Source of the DNA: Anaerolineales bacterium
GTDB lineage: Bacteria > Chloroflexota > Anaerolineae > Anaerolineales > Villigracilaceae
Assembly: GCA_016789305.1 (NCBI GenBank)
Contig: JAEURJ010000013.1
Location: 496,001 to 560,000, forward strand
DNA length: 64,000 nt
Direction of reading: 5' to 3'
The notes under the pieces were generated by a model. The model did no database searches. It worked only from the letters and a program-made list of their open reading frames with translations, and was not told the DNA's origin. Positions 57,315 through 64,000 of the stretch are shown piece after piece. Position 1 is the first letter of the stretch; every line of letters begins with the position of its first letter. A program made the translations under genes and the position numbers.

Positions 57315-58382
57315 GTGCGTCAAAAGACCGTCCGTGCCAATATCAAGGATGTAGCATCTGTTGCAGGCGTCTCTACTCAGACGGTCTCCCGTGTTATTAA
57401 CGAACGCCCGGATGTCTCTCCCGAAACCCGTAAACGGGTCAAAGAAGTCATTGAAAAAGTGGGGTATAGACCAAGCGCCTTGGCGCGTAGTTTAATTAGT
57501 CAGCGTAGTTATACATTAGGGGTCGTGATCGCGGGGCTTAAATACATCGGGCCTTCCAGTGCCCTGAGTGGAATCGCCTCGGCGGCCGAAGAAGCGGGAT
57601 ACGCCCTGCTTTTGAAAGAATTACCCCGATTTGACACAGACGACATTGAACCGATATTTCAAGCGTTTCTTTCGCGCCATGTGGATGGGATTATTTGGGC
57701 GGTGTCTGAAGTGGGGGAAAATCGAAAGTGGATGAATAACTCGTTCACTAATTTGGAAGTACCACTTGTTTATCTCACAATGGAACCACGGGAAGACGTC
57801 ACGATGGTTTCTGTAAATAATTACTTGGGCGGCCGTTTGGCCGTCTCTCATCTCTTGGATCAGGGCTATAAAAATATTGGTCATATTGCCGGCCCGCTGG
57901 AATGGTGGGAAGCGCGTCAACGTATGAAGGCTTGGAAAGATGTATTGACAGAGGCTGGCCATGAAATTCATGACAAACATTGGGTGGCAGGGAATTGGTC
58001 TTCTGCGAGCGGCGCTGTAGCGGTTGAGAAATTAATGAATCAATACCCAGAAATGGATTCGGTTTTTGTGGCCAACGATCAAATGGCGTTGAGTGTTTTA
58101 CATGCTCTTAATCAAAAGGGCCTGAGAGTGCCGGAGGATGTTGGCGTTGTTGGCTTTGACAACATTCCGGAATCTGCCTTTTTTTGGCCTTCCCTGACAA
58201 CTGTTCAACAGGATCAATATCGCGTCGCAAAGGTTGCCGTGGAGGAAATGATCAAGGTGATCGAAGCGGTTCGAAACGACCTCGAACCTGTTCAGCCTCG
58301 ATCCATTTTGCTTGAACCTACATTGGTTGTACGGCGCAGTACGGCGCGCCTTGAAATTATCAAGAACAAAGGAGGTGGTTGA
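57315..58382 (+). CDS. LacI-family transcriptional regulator of the sugar operon
   Basis: A 355-residue repressor starting at GTG 57315 with AAAGGA upstream. N-terminal HTH and hinge: NIKDVASVAGVSTQTVSRVINERPDVSPETRKRVKEVIEKVGYRPSALARSL. The rest is a periplasmic-binding-like effector domain (TLGVVIAGLKYIGPS, RHVDGIIWAVSE, VFVANDQMALSVLHAL, DVGVVGFDNIPESAFFWPSLTTVQQ). Sugar binding is likely. It is first in a line with chvE, gguA and gguB and has its own perfect operator. The operon genes probably share this control, since a GATAACG half-site also lies before chvE. Confidence 0.92.
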   Translation: MRQKTVRANIKDVASVAGVSTQTVSRVINERPDVSPETRKRVKEVIEKVGYRPSALARSLISQRSYTLGVVIAGLKYIGPSSALSGIASAAEEAGYALLLKELPRFDTDDIEPIFQAFLSRHVDGIIWAVSEVGENRKWMNNSFTNLEVPLVYLTMEPREDVTMVSVNNYLGGRLAVSHLLDQGYKNIGHIAGPLEWWEARQRMKAWKDVLTEAGHEIHDKHWVAGNWSSASGAVAVEKLMNQYPEMDSVFVANDQMALSVLHALNQKGLRVPEDVGVVGFDNIPESAFFWPSLTTVQQDQYRVAKVAVEEMIKVIEAVRNDLEPVQPRSILLEPTLVVRRSTARLEIIKNKGGG

Positions 58383-58442
58383 ATATAGGCAGTACCTAAA
58401 ATGGTCGAAGCGATGCGATTGGCTTGCGTTTTACAATCGCAG

Positions 58443-58467
58443 CACACCTGGTGTGTCATTGATAACG
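58443..58467 (+). promoter_or_regulatory. possible regulatory site before chvE
   Basis: CACACC-T-GGTGTG (58443-58455) is a small perfect palindrome, followed by ATTGATAACG whose GATAACG equals a half-site of the operator at 57249. No convincing -35/-10 pair was found between the regulator gene and chvE. Confidence 0.35.
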
Positions 58468-58522
58468 CATTGATACCTCCGTAAGGAGAAACATATTTAC
58501 TCTACTAAGGAGAGAAGAAAGA

Positions 58523-59662
58523 ATGAAAAAGAATTTGCTCGCTTTGTTTAGCGTTTTGATCATCGCTTCCATGGCCCTCACCGCCTGCGGCGGTGCTGCA
58601 GCCCCGGCCGCGACCGATGCACCTGCTGCTGCCACCGAGGCACCCGCTGCCACTTCCGCTCCCGCTGCAGAAGGCACCAAATTGGTCGGCATTTCCATGC
58701 CCACCAAAACCTCTTCCCGCTGGATTTCCGACGGCGAAAGCATGGTCAAGTCCTTCGAAGACTTGGGCTACGAGACCGACCTTCAGTTCGCTGATGATGA
58801 CATCCCGACCCAACTGTCTCAGATCGAAAACATGGTGACCAAGGGTGCAAACGTTCTCGTGATTGCAGCCATTGACGGAACCACTCTGACCGACGTGCTT
58901 CAGAAAGCCCATGACGCCGGCGTGTTGGTGATTGCCTATGACCGCTTGCTCTCCAAAACTGAGAATGTTGACTACTATGCGACATTCGATAACTTTGGCG
59001 TAGGCGTAATTCAGGGTACCCAGATCGAAACCGGTCTTGACCTCAAGAATGCTGCCGGTCCTTTCAACGTTGAGCTGTTCGGCGGCTCCCCCGATGACAC
59101 CAACGCTTTCTACTTCTATGATGGCGCCATGTCTGTGCTTCAGCCCTATATCGACAGTGGCAAGCTCGTTGTTCAGAGCGGTCAAACCGGCATGGACAAG
59201 GTCTCTACCCTTCGCTGGGATGGTGCAGTTGCCCAGGCTCGTATGGATAACTTATTAAGCGCCTACTATACCGACAAGCGCGTTGATGCAGTCCTGGCTC
59301 CGTATGATGGTTTGAGCCGCGGTATCATCTCCTCCCTGCGCGGCGTTGGATATGGTACAGCTGACCAGCCCTGGCCAGTAATTACCGGTCAGGATGCAGA
59401 AATTGCATCTGTCAAAGCCATGATCGCCGGCGAACAGACCTACACCGTATTCAAAGACACCCGCTTACTGGCTGCCCAAACCGCCAAGATGGTGGATCAG
59501 GCCTTGAAGGGTGAAACCGTTGAAATCAACGACACCAAGACCTACGATAACGGCGTCAAGATTGTTCCCTCCTACCTGCTCACTCCGTTCAGTGTAGACA
59601 TTACCAATTACAAGGAAATCTTGATTGATAGTGGCTATATCAAGGAAGCAGATCTGCAATAA
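58523..59662 (+). CDS. chvE: ChvE-type multiple-sugar-binding lipoprotein
   Basis: A 379-residue ABC solute-binding lipoprotein. Lipobox LTAC (Cys about residue 22), an Ala/Pro/Thr linker to about 50, then a two-lobed type I binding fold. It opens [22 protein letters not shown], then [34 protein letters not shown], then [10 protein letters not shown]. ChvE and its relatives deliver galactose, arabinose, xylose or glucose to GguAB. AAGGAGAG precedes the ATG. A strong hairpin after the stop precedes gguA, which would give more binding protein than transporter. Which sugar is bound cannot be read from the sequence. Confidence 0.92.
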   Translation: MKKNLLALFSVLIIASMALTACGGAAAPAATDAPAAATEAPAATSAPAAEGTKLVGISMPTKTSSRWISDGESMVKSFEDLGYETDLQFADDDIPTQLSQIENMVTKGANVLVIAAIDGTTLTDVLQKAHDAGVLVIAYDRLLSKTENVDYYATFDNFGVGVIQGTQIETGLDLKNAAGPFNVELFGGSPDDTNAFYFYDGAMSVLQPYIDSGKLVVQSGQTGMDKVSTLRWDGAVAQARMDNLLSAYYTDKRVDAVLAPYDGLSRGIISSLRGVGYGTADQPWPVITGQDAEIASVKAMIAGEQTYTVFKDTRLLAAQTAKMVDQALKGETVEINDTKTYDNGVKIVPSYLLTPFSVDITNYKEILIDSGYIKEADLQ

Positions 59663-59675
59663 GTAGTTGTACCCG

Positions 59676-59712
59676 GTGCATGAGGGCAATTCCTGCCCTC
59701 ATGCACTTTTTA
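59676..59712 (+). terminator. intrinsic terminator between chvE and gguA
   Basis: A perfect 13-bp stem (GTGCATGAGGGCA with its complement, loop ATTCC) followed by five T. As the operon continues, it probably ends part of the transcripts and stabilises the chvE mRNA. Confidence 0.9.
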
Positions 59713-59832
59713 TCGATCTCGACTCCCAGCTGAAATCATCGATTTATAGAAAAAACTGTTAATTTGAATTAGAATTGCCAAAAAGCTTATATTATTCATT
59801 TCATCACCATTAAGTTCAAGGACGAGAAGACC

Positions 59833-61371
59833 ATGTCTGATGTCATTTTGGAAATGCGCAACATTACGAAGACCTTTCCCGGCGTTAAGGCGCTTGATAA
59901 TGTAAGCCTTCGCGTTGAACGCGGGGAGATCCATGCTTTGGTGGGGGAGAATGGCGCCGGGAAATCAACACTCATGAAGGTTTTGAGCGGTGTTTATCCT
60001 CACGGCTCGTACTCTGGTGAGATTTATTTTGAGGGGAAGGAATGTAGTTTCAAGGACATCACGCATAGTGAGGAAGTTGGAATTGTTATTATTCATCAGG
60101 AACTTGCTTTAATTCCATTTTTATCGATTGCAGAGAATATTTTCCTTGGAAATGAGCGCCAAAAGAATGGCGTAATTAGCTGGTTTGAAACCATTTCAAA
60201 CACGCAGGAATTGCTCAAAAAAGTTGGTTTGCATGAATCCCCAAACACCTTGATCACAAACATGGGAGTTGGGAAGCAGCAGCTGGTTGAAATTGCAAAG
60301 GCCCTGGCGAAGAAGGTGCGGCTCTTGATCCTTGATGAGCCCACCGCCAGTTTAAATGACGCGGATAGTGAGGCACTCTTAAAGCTTCTGATTCAACTCA
60401 AGGAACAGGGCATTACTTCGATCTTGATTTCACACAAGCTGAACGAGATATCCAAGGTGGCCGATTCGATCACCATTCTTCGTGATGGTGCGACCATTGA
60501 GACCCTGGATTGCCATAAAGATCGTATCACCGAAGATCGTATTATCCGAGGCATGGTGGGGCGCGACTTGACACATCGTTTCCCCCCGCGAGAATCAAAG
60601 ATCGGTGAAGTTATTTTTGAGGTACGTGATTGGAATGTATATCACCCGCTTCATGAAAATCGTAAAGTCAGTACGGATATTAATATCAACGTGCGCAAAG
60701 GCGAGGTTGTTGGAATTGCCGGCCTGATGGGTTCGGGGCGAACAGAATTGGTTATGAGTATTTTTGGCAGAGCGTATGGCCGAAATATCAGCGGTAAGGC
60801 ATTTAAGCATGGCAAGGAAATTGATATCAGTTCCATAGATAAGGCCATTAAGAATGGAATTGCCTATGCTACGGAAGATCGCAAGGCATATGGACTTATT
60901 CTGATTGAAGATATCAAGGCCAACATTACTATAGCCAATTTGGAAGCAATTACGGACGGTGTAATGATCAACCGGCCAAAAGAGCTGACTGTGACTAGCG
61001 ACTACAGAAACAAGCTAAATATTAAAAGCTCCAGTGTTTTGCAGAAGACAGTGAATCTTTCAGGTGGTAACCAGCAGAAGGTTGTATTGAGTAAATGGTT
61101 GTTTGCCAACCCCGAGATATTGATTTTGGACGAACCCACCCGCGGCATTGATGTGGGTGCTAAATATGAAATCTATACGATAGTGAATCAACTGGCAAGT
61201 GAAGGGAAAGGGATCATTTTGATCTCTTCAGAATTACCAGAGATATTGGGAGTTTGTGACCGTATTTATGTGATGAGTGAGGGACGAATTGTTGGTGAAA
61301 TGATGTCCAGCGAGGCTTCCCAGGAAAAGATCATGAAATATATTATGACGCAACAAGAGGTAGTTGAATAA
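59833..61371 (+). CDS. gguA: sugar ABC transporter ATPase, two ABC domains (GguA/MmsA)
   Basis: A 512-residue duplicated ATPase. Domain 1: Walker [10 protein letters not shown], Walker [12 protein letters not shown], signature replaced by [15 protein letters not shown]. Domain 2: Walker A degenerate GLMGSGRTE, intact [15 protein letters not shown], Walker [13 protein letters not shown]. This asymmetry is normal for RbsA/XylG/MmsA-type sugar importers. GGACGAGAAG precedes the ATG. Its TAA overlaps the ATG of gguB by one base, so translation is coupled. The partner binding protein is chvE. Confidence 0.93.
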   Translation: MSDVILEMRNITKTFPGVKALDNVSLRVERGEIHALVGENGAGKSTLMKVLSGVYPHGSYSGEIYFEGKECSFKDITHSEEVGIVIIHQELALIPFLSIAENIFLGNERQKNGVISWFETISNTQELLKKVGLHESPNTLITNMGVGKQQLVEIAKALAKKVRLLILDEPTASLNDADSEALLKLLIQLKEQGITSILISHKLNEISKVADSITILRDGATIETLDCHKDRITEDRIIRGMVGRDLTHRFPPRESKIGEVIFEVRDWNVYHPLHENRKVSTDININVRKGEVVGIAGLMGSGRTELVMSIFGRAYGRNISGKAFKHGKEIDISSIDKAIKNGIAYATEDRKAYGLILIEDIKANITIANLEAITDGVMINRPKELTVTSDYRNKLNIKSSSVLQKTVNLSGGNQQKVVLSKWLFANPEILILDEPTRGIDVGAKYEIYTIVNQLASEGKGIILISSELPEILGVCDRIYVMSEGRIVGEMMSSEASQEKIMKYIMTQQEVVE

Positions 61372-62534
61372 TGAAAACCTTGTCCAATCTTTTTAAAGAA
61401 AATGTACGTGAATATGGCATGTTGATCGCGCTCATTGTCATTATGGTGTACTTTCAGTTCGCCACTGATGGGACTTTGATGAAGCCGGTTAACATCACCA
61501 ACCTTGTTTTGCAAAACAGCTATATCATTATCATGGCCCTCGGCATGTTGCTGGTGATCATCGCAGGGTGGATCGATCTTTCGGTTGGCTCTGTTGCAGG
61601 GTTTATTGGCGCAGTGGCTGCCGTCATTATGGTTCGCTACCACCAAAGCGTGGGGTTGGCATTTGTAGTTTCGCTGCTGGCGGGTGCTCTAGTAGGCGCC
61701 TTTCAGGGATATTGGGTGGCTTATGTAAAGATACCTGCCTTCATCGTTACTTTGGCTGGCATGTTGATCTTTAAAGGTTTGAATCTGGCTGTGACGAAAG
61801 GGGAATCGGTTGGCCCTTTCCCTGAAACATTTCAAAAACTGAGTTCGGGCTTTATCCCTGATTATTTCCATGGCGAAACACTGCACATCACAACGCTTGT
61901 CATTGGGGTGCTGCTTTCGATCCTCTTGGTTTACCTCGATCTTCAGGCGCGTAACAATCAGCGCAAATATAATTTTGAAGTAACTCCATTTTCCTTTTTC
62001 ATCATCAAAAGTATAGCCATCACTGCAGTCATCATGGGATTTTGCTATCTGATGGCTTCGTATAAGGGATTGCCGAATATTCTTGTCATTCTTTTTATAT
62101 TGATCGTTTTTTACACTTACGTTACAGAAAGAATGGTGATCGGCAGACGTATTTATGCAATGGGTGGAAATGAGAAGGCTGCCAAATTGTCCGGTGTCAA
62201 TACAGCGCGACTGCTGTTTTACTCATTTGTAAATATGGGCATCCTTGCCGGGTTGGGTGGTTTGGTCTTTGCTGCCCGTCTGAACTCTGCCACACCCAAG
62301 GCAGGTGCGGGCATGGAATTGGATGTGATCGCCGCTGTATATATTGGCGGTGCATCCGCCAGTGGCGGGATCGGCACAGTGATCGGAGCTGTTGTTGGTG
62401 CCTTTGTGATTGGCGTGATGAACAATGGCATGTCCATCCTTGGCATTGGCGTTGAATGGCAGCAGGTTATTAAAGGCATGGTTCTTTTGCTTGCCGTATT
62501 CTTTGATATTTATAGCAAGAACAAGAATCCTTAA
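61371..62534 (+). CDS. gguB: sugar ABC transporter permease (GguB/MmsB)
   Basis: A 387-residue inner-membrane permease of the RbsC/XylH family with about ten spans. Family features: NITNLVLQNSYIIIMALGMLLVIIAGWIDLSVGSVAGF, then PAFIVTLAGMLIFKGLNLAVTKGESVGP, then RLNSATPKAGAGMELDVIAAVYIGGASASGGIGTVIGA. Start shares one base with the gguA stop. Imports a monosaccharide with ChvE and GguA. UPF0303 and an oxidoreductase gene follow. Confidence 0.93.
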   Translation: MKTLSNLFKENVREYGMLIALIVIMVYFQFATDGTLMKPVNITNLVLQNSYIIIMALGMLLVIIAGWIDLSVGSVAGFIGAVAAVIMVRYHQSVGLAFVVSLLAGALVGAFQGYWVAYVKIPAFIVTLAGMLIFKGLNLAVTKGESVGPFPETFQKLSSGFIPDYFHGETLHITTLVIGVLLSILLVYLDLQARNNQRKYNFEVTPFSFFIIKSIAITAVIMGFCYLMASYKGLPNILVILFILIVFYTYVTERMVIGRRIYAMGGNEKAAKLSGVNTARLLFYSFVNMGILAGLGGLVFAARLNSATPKAGAGMELDVIAAVYIGGASASGGIGTVIGAVVGAFVIGVMNNGMSILGIGVEWQQVIKGMVLLLAVFFDIYSKNKNP

Positions 62535-62576
62535 TTCGTAATTAGATTTTCGACCAATGCCACTTTGGGAGTCGAT

Positions 62577-63047
62577 ATGGATGAAAAACTAAATAGGCTC
62601 CTGCTGGAAGAAGAGGAACTTCAGTTTACGAAGTTCAACGCGGATGTTGCCTGGCAGATCGGCAGTGACTTGATTGAAAAGGCCAGGTCTGCCAACCTGT
62701 CGATTACCGTTGATATTACCCAGGGAACGCACCAACTGTTTCATGCAAGCAGACCCGGTACATCTGCTGATAATGACGAATGGGTGAAGAGAAAAGTACG
62801 GCTGGTCTATCGATTTGGGCATAGTTCCTTTTATATTGGGCAGCTTCTAAAGAGCAAGGGTAAAAAGATAGAAGAGGCATATTTGGTTTCTGAATCTGAA
62901 TACGCCCCGCATGGTGGTTGCTTCCCGGTCATTATTAAGGGCTCGGGCATTATCGGTACAATTACAGTTTCCGGGCTGGCCCAGGAAGATGACCATCAAC
63001 TGGTTGTGGATGCCATTCGGAATTATTTGAAACGAGAATCAAAGTGA
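62577..63047 (+). CDS. UPF0303 (heme-degrading/HbpS-like fold) protein
   Basis: A 156-residue member of the UPF0303/GlcG-HbpS group. GGGAG before ATG 62577 is preferred over an upstream TTG. Signs: DVAWQIGSDLIEKARSANLSITVDIT, then RRKVRLV-type basic strand KRKVRLVYRFGHSS, then APHGGCFPVIIKGSGIIGTITVSGLAQEDDHQLVVDAI. Relatives occur in sugar, glycolate and vitamin operons; the biochemical role is not settled. Its TGA overlaps the GTG of the next gene by four bases, so the two are coupled within the sugar operon. Confidence 0.85.
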   Translation: MDEKLNRLLLEEEELQFTKFNADVAWQIGSDLIEKARSANLSITVDITQGTHQLFHASRPGTSADNDEWVKRKVRLVYRFGHSSFYIGQLLKSKGKKIEEAYLVSESEYAPHGGCFPVIIKGSGIIGTITVSGLAQEDDHQLVVDAIRNYLKRESK

Positions 63048-64000
63048 CATTAAATCCAGTCATTTCCATGTTGGGACGCAGGCTTCGCCTTGCAGTGATC
63101 GGTGGCGGGTCGGGTTCTTTTATCGGTGCGATGCATCGACAGGCTGCGCGACTTGATGATCGCTTTGAGATTGTGGCAGGTGTGCTTTCCTCGAATCCTG
63201 AAAAATCGAAAAAAGACGGTGCCGAGATTGGCCTGCCCGCTGACCGCATTTATACAAGTGTTGAAGAAATGCTTGTTGCGGAAACAGCGCGCAAAGGTGG
63301 AATTGATGTTGTCGCGATCATGACCCCCAACGATAGCCACTTCGAATATGCCATGTCTGCGTTGGAAAAAGGATTTGACGTCATTTGCGATAAGCCAATG
63401 ACCAATACCCTGCAAGAAGCCGAAGCGCTGCATAAAATGGTGCTGGATTCGGGTCTCGTATTTTGCCTAACGCATAATTACACAGGCTATCCAATGGTTC
63501 GCCAGGCGAAGGCAATGATCCTGGATGGGCAGCTTGGCACGATTCGTCTGATTCAGGTGGAGTATGTTCAAGGCGGCAAAGCAGATGAAAGTAAGCCTGA
63601 TCCGTCTGCGTCGTGGCGTTTCGATCCCGTTCGTGGTGGTCCATCTTTGGTGATGGGCGATATCGGTTCGCATGCACATAACCTTGTTCGTTTTGTAACA
63701 GGCCTCGAAGTTTCCGAAGTTGCCGCGGAGATCGGGAATATCGTTCCCGGCCGTGCAGTTCATGATTATGGAGGCGCTCTGCTTCGCTTTACAAATGGTG
63801 CGCGTGGAAGTTATTGGGTGACGCAGGCGGCGGCAGGCGTTGAGAATTGTTTGCGTATCCGTGTGAGCGGCACCAAAGGAACGGTGGAGTGGATGCAGGA
63901 ATTTCCTCAAGCCCTAACCTTCAAGCCTTTGGGTGCGCCTTCTCAAAATCGAACGCCAAACGGGCCGGGAACACTTCCGTTTGCGAAACGCTCTTCAAGG
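63044..64000 (+). CDS. Gfo/Idh/MocA-family oxidoreductase (partial, runs off the window)
   Basis: The frame opens at GTG 63044, overlapping the UPF0303 stop (GTGA); an ATG at 63068 is an alternative. It has 319 codons without a stop by the window end. N-terminal Rossmann motif LAVIGGGSGSFIGAMHRQA binds NAD(P). VVAIMTPNDSHFEYAMSALEKGFDVICDKPM holds the conserved Lys of the EKP-type motif. LTHNYTGYPMVRQAK and GDIGSHAHNLVRFVTG carry catalytic His/Asp candidates. The family oxidises sugars, inositols or their derivatives, fitting a pathway for the sugar imported by ChvE-GguAB. The C-terminus is not visible. Confidence 0.9.
   Translation, partial: MTLNPVISMLGRRLRLAVIGGGSGSFIGAMHRQAARLDDRFEIVAGVLSSNPEKSKKDGAEIGLPADRIYTSVEEMLVAETARKGGIDVVAIMTPNDSHFEYAMSALEKGFDVICDKPMTNTLQEAEALHKMVLDSGLVFCLTHNYTGYPMVRQAKAMILDGQLGTIRLIQVEYVQGGKADESKPDPSASWRFDPVRGGPSLVMGDIGSHAHNLVRFVTGLEVSEVAAEIGNIVPGRAVHDYGGALLRFTNGARGSYWVTQAAAGVENCLRIRVSGTKGTVEWMQEFPQALTFKPLGAPSQNRTPNGPGTLPFAKRSSR

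Noticed and set aside
1..64000. CRISPR array
   Set aside because: No series of identical 25-40 base repeats with regular spacers was seen on reading through; palindromes found are single units.
1..64000. Insertion sequences, integrases or prophage genes
   Set aside because: No transposase, integrase or phage structural protein was recognised in any supported frame.

Overview
The window reads as chromosomal DNA of a bacterium of the Chloroflexota, most likely class Anaerolineae. This is inferred from gene content: many lipoproteins with Thr/Pro/Ala-rich linkers behind their lipobox, a ChvE-GguAB sugar ABC transporter, two tungsten-type aldehyde ferredoxin oxidoreductases, both GltX and GlnS, and several palindromic intergenic repeats. 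No rRNA, CRISPR array, prophage or insertion sequence was seen. Three tRNAs are present (Thr-CGT, Arg-TCG, Gln-CTG). Intrinsic terminators are abundant and strong, so most transcription units can be delimited.

Layout. 1-6.4 kb: a cluster of envelope lipoproteins (Ig-like, FN3, carboxypeptidase-regulatory and a Cys-rich family), bracketed by two small STAS-like proteins. 6.7-10 kb: an orphan GltD/NfnB-like Fe-S flavoprotein, a three-FN3 lipoprotein, a MITE-like nested palindrome and a decayed gene remnant. 10-20.6 kb: aldehyde and amine metabolism, with an aldo/keto reductase, two aldehyde ferredoxin oxidoreductases, an aldehyde dehydrogenase, two class III aminotransferases and an AAA+ ATPase. 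20.6-34 kb: a CPBP membrane protein, a GT4 glycosyltransferase, a NYN protein, a three-gene unit (carrier-like membrane protein, acyltransferase-like protein, output-less Cache-HAMP receptor), a glutaredoxin-like protein, DnaE and an unrecognised 413-residue protein. 34-42 kb: moxR, DUF58 and MBL genes, followed by ornithine carbamoyltransferase, ornithine aminotransferase, alanine dehydrogenase and a CoA-transferase, which look like an amino-acid fermentation module. 42-45 kb: pyruvate kinase, preceded by a 19-codon leader peptide, then gltX. 45-54.7 kb: a nucleotidyl cyclase, RtcB, a SnoaL-like protein, a pair of ABC half-transporters behind a promoter-leader peptide-terminator region, a DUF2132 protein and a UbiB-like kinase. 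54.7-57 kb: glnS and tRNA-Gln. 57-64 kb: a LacI-controlled sugar operon (lacI-type regulator, chvE, gguA, gguB, UPF0303, Gfo/Idh/MocA oxidoreductase) running off the end.

Working together. The aldehyde cluster, the ornithine/alanine/CoA-transferase module and pyruvate kinase suggest a fermenter of sugars and amino acids that passes electrons to ferredoxin; this is inference. The most striking regulatory find is upstream of the ABC pair: a near-consensus promoter, a 23-codon leader frame and a perfect intrinsic terminator precede two half-transporters whose ATPase motifs are asymmetric. That arrangement matches the ribosome-mediated attenuation known for Bacillus bmrB-bmrCD. Other notable sites are a 36-bp perfect palindrome over the LacI promoter start and the pyk leader peptide.
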